Origin: Devosia sp. | Lineage (GTDB): Bacteria > Pseudomonadota > Alphaproteobacteria > Rhizobiales > Devosiaceae | Assembly (NCBI RefSeq): GCF_024707125.1 | Contig: NZ_JANQAH010000009.1 | Span: 62,001 to 126,000 of the forward strand | Reading direction: 5' to 3' | DNA length: 64,000 bases | Part shown: in pieces, positions 28,038 through 35,140 of the stretch | Position numbering within the stretch: position 1 is the stretch's first letter | How the letters are laid out: each line of letters begins with the position of its first letter | Notes under the pieces: generated by a model | What the model was told of the DNA's origin: nothing | Databases searched by the model: none | What the model saw: the letters and a program-made list of their open reading frames with translations, nothing else | Position numbers and translations under genes: made by a program

Positions 28038-28474
28038 CCATGCCTCTTGGGAACTGTTCGGGGGCGCATAAGCTCTGCCCCAGGTTGCCAGCGCTTTTGC
28101 GCCTGGGTTGTTCTCTGGTCAACCCCCGCAAAAACTTCTGTTTGTCAGTCTTGTCGCTCTGAAAAAATGGCTTTAGTTTGCCCGTGATCAGAGAGGGAAA
28201 GGGCACTTCGCTGACCAGGTCTTTTGTTGATGGCGCGCGTGCCGCGCATCGATATTCGCCCGTCTCCGGGCCGATCGCAGCGACAGTCCCGGGCGCCCTT
28301 CGGCGTCCCCTAGAGACGTGTTCCCAATTGTTCACCAATTCTGCGCCGGGCACTCAAAGATGAGCGCCCGGGCCTGAGCGCGGCTTGCCGCAAAAGCCTG
28401 CCGCTTGCCGGCACCTAACCGCCCCTTCGCAAGAGGGGCAATGCCCCCGAATTATTACTAGGAGCTTCCACGTT
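28038..28474. other. Divergent intergenic region between psuG and potF
   Basis: Gene-free region of 437 bases holding the promoters of both flanking genes. A hairpin with CCCAGG/CCTGGG arms (28079-28107) lies in the psuG leader. A second hairpin (GCCCCT/AGGGGC, 28421-28439) lies 35 bases before the potF start. I see no convincing riboswitch or open reading frame. Confidence 0.5.
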
Positions 28475-29566
28475 ATGAACAAGACGCTCGCCCTCGCCTT
28501 TGGCGCCCTGGTGGCCGCAAGCCCCGCTTTGGCCCAGGAGGAACCGGTCCTCAACGTCTACAATTGGTCCGACTATATTGCCGAAGATACCATCGCCAAT
28601 TTCGAGGCGGAGACCGGCATCAAGGTCAACTACGACGTCTATGACAATAACGAGATCGTCGACGCCAAGCTTCTCGCCGGCAATTCCGGCTATGACATCG
28701 TCGTTCCCTCGGGCAATTTCCTCGAGCGCCAGATTCTTGCCGGCCTGATCCTGCCGCTCGACAAGTCCAAGCTGACTAATCTGGGCAATCTCGACCCGGC
28801 CGTGATGGCAACTGCCGCGAGCCAAGACCCGGACAACGCCCATGGCGTGCCCTATATGATCAACACGATCGGGCTCGGCTACAACGTCGCCAAGGTCACC
28901 GAAGCTCTCGGCCCCGATGCCGATCTTGAAAGCTGGGACCTGCTGTTCAAGCCCGAAGTCGTCTCCAAGCTCGCCGGTTGCGGCGTTGCCGTGCTCGACA
29001 GCCCCTCTGAGGTCACTGGCATTGCGCTCCACTACCTCGGCCTTGATCCGAACTCGGAAAGCGAAGAGGACCTCGCCAAGGCCGAGGAACTGCTGAACTC
29101 GGTCAAATCCTCGATCCGCTACTTCCATTCGAGCCAGTACATCGACGACCTGGGCAATGGCGAAATCTGCCTGGCGCTCGGTTATTCCGGCGACATCTTC
29201 ATCGCTTCCGACGCTGCCGCACAGGCCGGCCAGGGCAATGAAGTGACCTACCTGATCCCCAAGGAAGGCGCCGCGACGCTGTTTGACTTCCTGGCGATCC
29301 CGATCGATGCCCCGCATCCGGAAAACGCCCATAAGTTCATCGATTATATTTTGAAGCCCGAAGTCGTGGCAGCGATCACCAACTACGTGTTCTACGCCAA
29401 CCCCAACCTGCCGGCGCTCGAATTTGTCGACGAGGAAGTCAAGTCGAACCCGGGCATCTACCCGCCCGCCGAGACCATCGCCAAGGCATTCGTCATGAAG
29501 GCGCACTCGCCTGAATTCGAAGAGGTCTTGACCCGCACCTGGACCCGCATCAAAACCGGCCAGTAA
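28475..29566 (+). CDS. potF: Putrescine/spermidine ABC transporter substrate-binding protein
   Basis: 363 residues. Periplasmic polyamine-binding protein. The signal peptide covers about residues 1-21 (MNKTLALAFGALVAASPALA). The mature start LNVYNWSDYIAEDTI, with the YNWSDY signature, is typical of PotD/PotF, as is ..FEAETGIKVNYDVYD... ATG 28475 has GGAG 10 bases upstream; the frame is open further upstream but the signal peptide fixes the start. It is first in a potFGHI operon. PotF (putrescine) is preferred over PotD by gene order, but substrate range cannot be decided. Confidence 0.92.
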   Translation: MNKTLALAFGALVAASPALAQEEPVLNVYNWSDYIAEDTIANFEAETGIKVNYDVYDNNEIVDAKLLAGNSGYDIVVPSGNFLERQILAGLILPLDKSKLTNLGNLDPAVMATAASQDPDNAHGVPYMINTIGLGYNVAKVTEALGPDADLESWDLLFKPEVVSKLAGCGVAVLDSPSEVTGIALHYLGLDPNSESEEDLAKAEELLNSVKSSIRYFHSSQYIDDLGNGEICLALGYSGDIFIASDAAAQAGQGNEVTYLIPKEGAATLFDFLAIPIDAPHPENAHKFIDYILKPEVVAAITNYVFYANPNLPALEFVDEEVKSNPGIYPPAETIAKAFVMKAHSPEFEEVLTRTWTRIKTGQ

Positions 29567-29575
29567 TATCTTCAT

Positions 29576-29600
29576 AGGGGCGGCTTTTCCTGCCGCCCCT
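29576..29600 (+). other. Intercistronic stem-loop between potF and potG
   Basis: A 9-bp perfect GC stem (29576-29584 with 29592-29600) has a 7-base loop. It lies directly after the potF stop codon. Such hairpins after binding-protein genes usually stabilise the upstream message or give partial termination, so that the binding protein is made in excess over the ABC subunits. Confidence 0.65.
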
Positions 29601-29621
29601 TCACTCTCCTCGGATGCCGCC

Positions 29622-30772
29622 ATGAAGAAGTCCCAGCAGCTCGCCGTCGATACTCGGCCGTGGCGCGATACGGCCAATAACAAGCCCTTTGTCCGCATCA
29701 AGAACGTGACCAAAAAGTTCGGCGATGTGCTGGCCGTGCACGATGTCTCGCTCGACATCTACAAGTCCGAACTCTTCTGCCTGCTCGGCGGTTCGGGCTC
29801 GGGCAAGTCGACCCTGCTGCGCATGCTGGCCGGCTTCGAGCAGCCGACCTCGGGCACCATCGAAATCGATGGCCAGGACATGACCGAAGTCCCGCCCTAC
29901 AATCGTCCGGTCAACATGATGTTCCAGTCCTATGCACTCTTCCCGCATATGTCTGTCGAGCAGAACATTGCCTATGGCCTCAAGCGCGACAATCTCCCCA
30001 AGGGCGAGATCAATGACCGCGTCGCCGAACTCCTCAGCCTCGTCAAACTGCAGGACTATGGCCGCCGCAAGCCGCACCAGCTTTCCGGTGGCCAGCGCCA
30101 GCGCGTGGCCCTGGCGCGCGCGCTCGCCAAACGCCCAAAACTCCTGCTCCTCGACGAGCCCTTGGGCGCATTGGACAAAAAACTGCGCGAGGAAACCCAG
30201 TTCGAACTGGTGAAAATCCAGGAGAGCCTGGGCGTCACCTTCATCGTCGTGACCCACGACCAGGAAGAGGCGATGACCCTTGCCACCCGCATCGGCGTCA
30301 TGAACCTTGGTGAAATCGCCATGGTGGGCGAACCCACCGACATTTACGAATTCCCCAATTCCCGCTTCGTTGCCGGCTTCATCGGTTCAGCCAATATGGT
30401 GGAAGGCATCGTCACCGAGGACGAGCCGGGCCATGTGCGCATCCGTTCGAGTGAACTGGGCTGCGACATCTATGTCGGCCACGGCGTCGATTGCGCGCCC
30501 GAACAGATTCTGTGGTGGGCTATCCGCCCCGAAAAATGTCGCTCAGCCGTGAAAAACCCCAGACGCCCCATGATGCCAATGTCACTTCGGGCATTGTAGA
30601 AGAGATCGCCTATCTCGGGGATATCTCTTTGTATCAGGTGGCTCTGGAGAGCGGGAAACGCATCCGTGTCAGCCAGACCAACTCGGTTCGCGGCAATCCC
30701 GATGCCATCACCTGGGACGAGAAGGTGTTTGTCACCTGGAGCGACAGCTCTGGTTCGGTGCTGACAGTATGA
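29622..30772 (+). pseudogene. potG: Polyamine ABC transporter ATP-binding protein PotG, single-base frameshift
   Basis: ATPase of the polyamine importer. Walker A GGSGSGKST, signature LSGGQRQR and Walker B LLLLDEPLGALD are all present in the first frame. That frame stops at 30599 with an aberrant tail after IRPEK. The missing TOBE-domain sequence (..VEEIAYLGDISLYQVAL..) continues in another frame to the stop at 30772, which overlaps the potH start as ATGA. One missing A in the A5 run at 30532-30536 explains the switch. If real, the ATPase core would be made without its C-terminal regulatory part; a sequencing error is at least as likely. Restored length would be about 383 residues. Confidence 0.85.
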
Positions 30773-31722
30773 CCGCCGCCCATTCCCCCACCATTCCGCC
30801 GCCAAGACGCTTGAAGCCGTGGAACGCGGTCGAGCGTGGCCTTGCCAAGGTCGGCATTTCCGGCCGCATGCTGGTGCTTGCCGCCCCGGTCCTGTGGCTG
30901 CTGGTCTTCTTCCTCATTCCGCTGGCCGTGGTTTTCGGCATTTCGCTCGCCACAAAACAGTTCGGCCGCCCGCCCTATTCGCCGCTCCTCACCACCGAGG
31001 AAGGCACGGTGCAACTGACCCTGCACCTCAACAATTACATCCGCCTCTTCACCGACAATCTCTATATCGCGGCCTATCTGTCCTCGATCCGCATCGCCTT
31101 CATCTCGACGGTGATCACGCTGTTTGTCGGCTACCCAATGGCCTATGCCATTGCCCGGGCTCCCGATCGCTGGCGCAATATCTTGCTTATGCTGGTGATC
31201 CTGCCCTTCTTCACCTCGTTCCTGCTGCGCGTCTATGCGCTCACCGGCTTCATGCGCGGCAATGGCGTCATCAACCAGTTTTTGGGCCTTTTTGGTATCG
31301 AACCGCTGGTGATGATGCAGACCGACTTCGCCGTCTATGTCGGCATTGTCTACACCTACCTGCCCTTCATGATCCTGCCGCTCTATACGACGCTGGTGAA
31401 ACTCGACGTATCGCTCTTCGAAGCCTCGGCCGATCTCGGCGCTCGCCCGCTGCGCACCTTCCTGTCGGTGACGCTGCCGCTCTCGCTGCCGGGCATCATT
31501 GCCGGCTCCATGCTGGTCTTCATTCCGGCCATTGGCGAATACGTTATCCCCTCGCTGCTCGGAGGCCCCGAAACCCTGATGATCGGCCGCGTGCTCTGGG
31601 ACGAATTCTTCACCGCCGCCAACTGGCCGCGTGCGGCCGCCGTGGCGGTCGCCATGCTCCTGGCCGTGGTGGTTCCGATCATGCTGTTGCAGCGCGCGCA
31701 AAGCGCCGTGGTGGAGAGATAA
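30769..31722 (+). CDS. potH: Polyamine ABC transporter permease PotH
   Basis: 317 residues, inner-membrane permease with about six membrane segments (first at about 33-57). The inner-membrane loop for ATPase contact is ..EASADLGARPLRTFLSVTLPLSLPGI.., matching the EAA motif. The gene overlaps the true potG stop by four bases and is followed one base later by potI. It is intact. Confidence 0.93.
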   Translation: MTAAHSPTIPPPRRLKPWNAVERGLAKVGISGRMLVLAAPVLWLLVFFLIPLAVVFGISLATKQFGRPPYSPLLTTEEGTVQLTLHLNNYIRLFTDNLYIAAYLSSIRIAFISTVITLFVGYPMAYAIARAPDRWRNILLMLVILPFFTSFLLRVYALTGFMRGNGVINQFLGLFGIEPLVMMQTDFAVYVGIVYTYLPFMILPLYTTLVKLDVSLFEASADLGARPLRTFLSVTLPLSLPGIIAGSMLVFIPAIGEYVIPSLLGGPETLMIGRVLWDEFFTAANWPRAAAVAVAMLLAVVVPIMLLQRAQSAVVER

Positions 31723-31723
31723 G

Positions 31724-32532
31724 ATGCGCCGTGGCTGGTTCCTCCCCATCGCAGCGGCCCTCGGGTTCTCGTTCCTTTACGCGCCCATCGTTTCGCTCGT
31801 TATCTTCTCCTTTAACGAGAGTCGTCTCGTTACCGTCTGGTCGGGCTTTTCGACCAAGTGGTATGGCGAATTGTTCCGCGATCCGCAGATGCTGGGCGCT
31901 GCCTGGCTGAGCCTGCAGATCGCCGCCATCGCCGCGACCATTGCCCTGGTCCTCGGGACACTTGCCGCCGTGGCCCTCGTGCGCTTCCGGCGCTTCAAGG
32001 GCCGCACGCTGTTTTCTGGCATGGTTTCGGCCCCGCTCGTCATGCCCGACGTGATCACCGGCCTTTCCCTGCTGCTGCTCTTTGTCGCGATGGAAGGGTT
32101 TTGGGCTGGCCGCGCGGCCGCGGCATGCTGACCATCGTCATCGCCCACGCCACCTTCTGCACCGCCTATGTCTGCGTCGTGGTGCAATCGCGCCTCTCCG
32201 ACTTTGATCGCAGCCTCGAAGAAGCGGCCATGGACCTTGGCGCGAGCCCGGTCCGCACCTTTTTCGATATCACCCTGCCGATCATTGCCCCGGCCCTGGT
32301 TTCGGGCTGGCTGCTGGGCTTTACGCTCTCGCTCGACGATCTCGTTATCGCCAGCTTCGTCTCGGGGCCGGGTTCGTCGACGCTGCCTATGGTGATTTTC
32401 TCAAAGGTGCGTCTCGGCGTGTCGCCTGACGTCAATGCGCTGGCGACCATCATCATCGGTCTCGTGGCAACGGGTGTGCTCATTGCCACCATCATCCAGC
32501 TGCGCTCGAAGCCCAAAAAGGCCAAGGCATAA
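31724..32532 (+). pseudogene. potI: Polyamine ABC transporter permease PotI, single-base frameshift
   Basis: Second permease subunit. The first frame gives MRRGWFLPIAAALG through ..ITGLSLLLLFVAMEGF, then stops at 32131 after a nonsense tail. The remaining part (GWPRGRGMLTIVIAH.., EAA loop ..EEAAMDLGASPVRTFFDITLP..) continues in another frame to 32532. One missing T in the T4 run at 32099-32102 restores MEGFLGWPRGRGM, which fits the family. Restored length is about 269 residues. Real decay and a sequencing error both fit; the same kind of lesion two genes upstream favours error. Confidence 0.85.
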
Positions 32533-32539
32533 GACCTTT

Positions 32540-32563
32540 TGGGCGGGGCCAAGGCGCCGCCCA
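32540..32563 (+). terminator. Terminator-like hairpin after potI
   Basis: A 7-bp stem (32540-32546 with 32557-32563) whose loop can pair further lies 8 bases after the pot operon's last stop codon. There is no T tract behind it. Confidence 0.45.
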
Positions 32564-32624
32564 GCACCAGTATCCGCGCTGCCTGGCGGCGCACGGTCGC
32601 GACGCCCTTTGGGCGCACGGTGAA

Positions 32625-32675
32625 AAGCGGCTTTCGCCCCGAAAATTGGTAGTAAAAAAGAGGCGAAAGCCGCTT
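32625..32675. repeat. Long inverted repeat
   Basis: A perfect 14-bp inverted repeat (32625-32638 with 32662-32675) encloses a 23-base A-rich loop. In the minus direction the stem is followed by TTTTCA, so it may terminate transcription coming from the hypothetical gene at 32929-33297. Confidence 0.55.
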
Positions 32676-32768
32676 CCCACGATCGGGATTTCTTGCGCAT
32701 GCCTCGAGCGGCCCCCTTTTGGGGTTTTGCGGTCCAGATCGCCGTCGGAAGCATCACGCGATGCAACG

Positions 32769-32885
32769 GGGGCTCACTGCCGCTTGGCCGGTGGTCGGCA
32801 TCCACGCATCCGCCTGAGCGACCTCAAGCAGCCCGTCTTCCCACCCGGCACTTCGTCGGTACCGCGTGTTGCGGTGGGAACGGGG
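32769..32885 (+). ncRNA. Candidate structured RNA
   Basis: Nested complementary segments: a GGGCT/AGCCC closing pair, an inner CGCT/AGCG and GGC/GCC stem with a GTGG/CCAC hairpin, then a long hairpin CCCGT..TCCCACC / GGTGGGA.ACGGG (about 32832-32884). A small GCATC/GATGC hairpin lies just upstream. A TTTTT run follows 16 bases later. The CCTGAGCGA segment recalls part of 6S RNA, but I cannot establish that identity. Strand is assumed. Confidence 0.3.
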
Positions 32886-32928
32886 AGATCATGGCACGAT
32901 TTTTCGTCGCGGGGATAAGATGGATAGA

Positions 32929-33297
32929 TCAGGACGCTGGCTGGTGCACCAGCCAGCCATCCTCGCGCGGACCATCCGGATCGCTATGGGCGCGCCGGAA
33001 GGCGGCAAGGCCTGTCTCTGCATCGTCGAGGGCTCGGTGCAACTGCACCAGTTCGATTTCCGCGCCCGCCGGCAGGCGGAGCAATGCCCTGCCCCCAGGC
33101 TCGCGCGAGATCAGGCGATAGATATCGGCCATGAGCCGCCGGACTGCGACTGCCATGAGCCCGGCGACCGGACCAGTATCCGGACGCAAGGACAGCTCGA
33201 ACCGCAAATCTTCGAGCGTTTCGATGAGGCACTGGTGTTCAGAGACCTGATGGCCGGGAATGGCACTTTTGTGAATGAGGCGGGTGGTGCTGGACAT
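32929..33297 (-). CDS. Hypothetical protein
   Basis: 122 residues, not recognised. It begins MSSTTRLIHKSAIPGHQVSE and has two amphipathic helical stretches (..CLIETLEDLRFELSLR.., ..GLMAVAVRRLMADIYRLI..). No signal peptide or membrane segment. A weak AAGAG lies just before ATG 33297. Its last codons form a perfect 22-base palindrome (32936-32957). It is divergent from the 23-codon peptide gene. The call rests on a plausible amino-acid composition and start only. Confidence 0.5.
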   Translation of the reverse strand: MSSTTRLIHKSAIPGHQVSEHQCLIETLEDLRFELSLRPDTGPVAGLMAVAVRRLMADIYRLISREPGGRALLRLPAGAEIELVQLHRALDDAETGLAAFRRAHSDPDGPREDGWLVHQPAS

Positions 33298-33477
33298 CTC
33301 TTGGAATCCCCTGTTTGAGGGGGAGTGTGCGGCCGGCAGTCGGGGGCGGGGATAAACTTGGGTTTGTGATGCAACACCGGAACGGGCGCGAAGCCCGTGA
33401 AGGTTTTGTGACTAGACAGGTCCGGCGAACGGGCGCAAGCTTCCCTCATGTTCAACCAACGAGAAGGAGGTGTTCCA

Positions 33478-33549
33478 GTGTCTTTTGAGAATTTGGTGCT
33501 CGAAGAAAGTCTGGGAAATGTGGTGATGCGCGGAGGTTGCTCCAGCTAA
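33478..33549 (+). CDS. Small peptide gene (23 residues), unknown function
   Basis: GTG start with a perfect AAGGAGGT Shine-Dalgarno 6 bases before it, 23 codons, TAA stop. The peptide starts MSFENLVLEESLG and ends in RGGCSS. A strong Rho-independent terminator follows 42 bases later (33592-33624), so this is a complete monocistronic unit. An in-frame ATG at 33448 would add ten residues but has no ribosome-binding site. The acidic front part and Gly-Gly-Cys-Ser-Ser end would fit a RiPP precursor with a short leader, a regulatory peptide or a small toxin. No maturation enzyme is adjacent. The function is unknown. Confidence 0.55.
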   Translation: MSFENLVLEESLGNVVMRGGCSS

Positions 33550-33591
33550 ACCACGACCTCCCGGGCCTCTCGAGGCCTGTGACTCAGGGAA

Positions 33592-33624
33592 GGGCTGCTC
33601 CAGGCGAGCGGCCCTTTTCCTTTT
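33592..33624 (+). terminator. Rho-independent terminator after the small peptide gene
   Basis: A 9-bp stem including one G-T pair (33592-33600 with 33606-33614) and a 5-base loop is followed by TTTTCCTTTT. This is the strongest plus-strand terminator in the window. Confidence 0.85.
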
Positions 33625-33743
33625 GGGCAGCGCCGTTTAACGGCAACTTTTCGGGCCAGGGGACGCGACAGGCGCAAGCAAGGCTTGACGGAAATGCTGG
33701 AGCCATTGATACCGCTGGCTGCATCTTTCTCCGGAGGCCCGCC

Positions 33744-34598
33744 TTGTCCTCGGCCAATTTCGTCCTGACCCTCTCCTGCACCGACCGTCCCGGCATTGTT
33801 GCCGCCGTGACCACGGAGCTGGCGGCGCTCAACGCCAATATCGCGGAATCCAACCAGTTCTGGGACAAGGAAACCGGTCGCTTCTTCATGCGCCTCGCCT
33901 TCACCGCGCCCGAGGGCGTGGGCCGGGAGAAAATCGAAAAGGCGCTGAAGTCGCCGATCGAGCGCTTTGACATGAAGACCGCGCTCAGCGATGAAAGCCG
34001 CCGCAAGCAAATCGTTATCCTGGTCTCAAAATTCGACCACACGCTGCTGCATCTGCTTTACCAGATCCGCGTCGGCTGGCTCGACGCAGAAGTCGCGGCG
34101 GTGATTTCCAACCACGAAGACGCCCGCAAGATTGCCGAGGACGCCGGCATCCCCTTCCACTACCTGCCGGTGACCAAGGACACCAAGGCGGCGCAGGAAG
34201 CCCAGGTGCTCGATATCGTCAAGGCGGTCGGCGCTGACCTCGTTGTGCTCGCCCGCTATATGCAGGTGCTGTCGGACAATCTTTCGACGCGCCTTTTCGG
34301 CCAGGTGATCAATATTCACCACTCATTCCTGCCCAGTTTCAAGGGCGCAAAACCCTATCATCAGGCGCATGAGCGCGGTGTCAAGATCATCGGCGCGACG
34401 GCGCATTATGTGACGCCCGACCTCGACGAAGGTCCGATCATCGAGCAGGAAACGGCGCGCGTGACCCATGCGCTGAGCCCGGACGATCTCGTCGCCGCCG
34501 GCCGCGACATCGAAAGCCGCGTGCTGGCGCGGGCGGTAAAGCTGCACCTGGAAAGCCGGGTCATGCTCAACGGCAAGAAGACGGTGGTTTTCGGATAA
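33744..34598 (+). CDS. purU: Formyltetrahydrofolate deformylase
   Basis: 284 residues. It hydrolyses 10-formyltetrahydrofolate to tetrahydrofolate and formate, balancing one-carbon pools. An N-terminal ACT domain (about 5-80, LSCTDRPGIVAAVTTEL) precedes the formyltransferase-fold catalytic domain with ..NIHHSFLPSFKGAKPYHQA.. and ..TPDLDEGPIIEQ.., the catalytic His and Asp regions. I start it at TTG 33744 because GGAGG lies 6 bases upstream and the length then matches the family; the frame is open upstream to 33537 but there it overlaps a terminator. Confidence 0.93.
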   Translation: MSSANFVLTLSCTDRPGIVAAVTTELAALNANIAESNQFWDKETGRFFMRLAFTAPEGVGREKIEKALKSPIERFDMKTALSDESRRKQIVILVSKFDHTLLHLLYQIRVGWLDAEVAAVISNHEDARKIAEDAGIPFHYLPVTKDTKAAQEAQVLDIVKAVGADLVVLARYMQVLSDNLSTRLFGQVINIHHSFLPSFKGAKPYHQAHERGVKIIGATAHYVTPDLDEGPIIEQETARVTHALSPDDLVAAGRDIESRVLARAVKLHLESRVMLNGKKTVVFG

Positions 34599-34623
34599 GG
34601 GTTCTCCCCCTGCTCAGCAGACC

Positions 34624-34652
34624 GTCACCCTCGGGCTCGACCCGAGGGTGAC
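34624..34652. repeat. Palindromic repeat unit between convergent genes
   Basis: A perfect 12-bp inverted repeat (34624-34635 with 34641-34652) encloses a 5-base CTCGA loop. The arms (GTCACCCTCGGG) and the central CCCGAGGG resemble palindromic units found many times in alphaproteobacterial intergenic regions. It lies between the convergent purU and Rrf2 genes and could serve as a bidirectional terminator. Confidence 0.6.
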
Positions 34653-34691
34653 GCGTTGTGGGCGACATCATGGGCGAAGGACCAAAAATAC

Positions 34692-35132
34692 TCAGGCGAC
34701 TTCGTCTATCGGCAGGTCTTCGAGATTGAGCGAGTCGGCCAGGCTCGTGCTGTCGAGCACGGCGCGGGTGGCGAGGGTCACCCGCTCGAAGACGTGGCGG
34801 ATTTCGCAGGAACTCTCGTCCTTGCAGTCTTCGCATTTGCGATAGGCGATTTTTGAGAGACACGGCAAAGGCGCGATCGGCCCGTCGATCAGGCGCAGCA
34901 CTTCGCCATACATGATCTCTTCAGGCGCCTTGACCAGCTCATAGCCACCCATGCGGCCGCGGCGGCTGGAAACGAGGCCGGCGCGTTTGAGTTCGAGCAG
35001 GATCTGTTCGAGGAACTTTTTCGGGATCGCCTGGTCGCGGGAAATCTCGCCGATCATGCGGCTTTCGCCACGGCCGGCCCGGGCCAGGGCCACAAGGGCC
35101 CTCAACGCATATTTGGCCTTTTGCGACATCAT
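34692..35132 (-). CDS. Rrf2-family transcriptional regulator with cysteine cluster
   Basis: 146 residues. An N-terminal winged helix (about 1-75: SQKAKYALRALVALA.., ..IPKKFLEQILLELKRAGLVSSRRG..) is followed by four cysteines C91, C100, C103 and C109. Rrf2 proteins such as IscR, NsrR and RirA bind an Fe-S cluster with three cysteines in this place, so this is probably an Fe-S or redox sensor. It starts 8 bases after the antiporter stop codon and is likely co-transcribed. Its regulon cannot be read from the window. Confidence 0.88.
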   Translation of the reverse strand: MMSQKAKYALRALVALARAGRGESRMIGEISRDQAIPKKFLEQILLELKRAGLVSSRRGRMGGYELVKAPEEIMYGEVLRLIDGPIAPLPCLSKIAYRKCEDCKDESSCEIRHVFERVTLATRAVLDSTSLADSLNLEDLPIDEVA

Positions 35133-35140
35133 GGCCCGGC

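Larger units (their letters stand above)
32533..32928. other. Intergenic region with several strong stem-loops
   Basis: Gene-free stretch of 396 bases downstream of potI. It contains a terminator-like hairpin (32540-32563), a long inverted repeat (32625-32675) and a densely paired segment (32769-32885) that could be a structured RNA. A 22-base perfect palindrome follows at 32936-32957, inside the end of the next gene. No reading frame with a ribosome-binding site was found. Confidence 0.6.

Noticed and set aside
28415..29758. Minus-strand frame of 447 codons opposite potF
   Set aside because: potF has a signal peptide and family signature on the plus strand; the antisense product has no motif.
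33541..33624. Riboswitch or attenuator controlling purU
   Set aside because: The hairpin with T tract fits a plain terminator of the small peptide gene; no alternative antiterminator pairing was found by eye.
33537..33743. N-terminal extension of purU
   Set aside because: It would run through a Rho-independent terminator; TTG 33744 has GGAGG at ideal spacing and gives the usual length.
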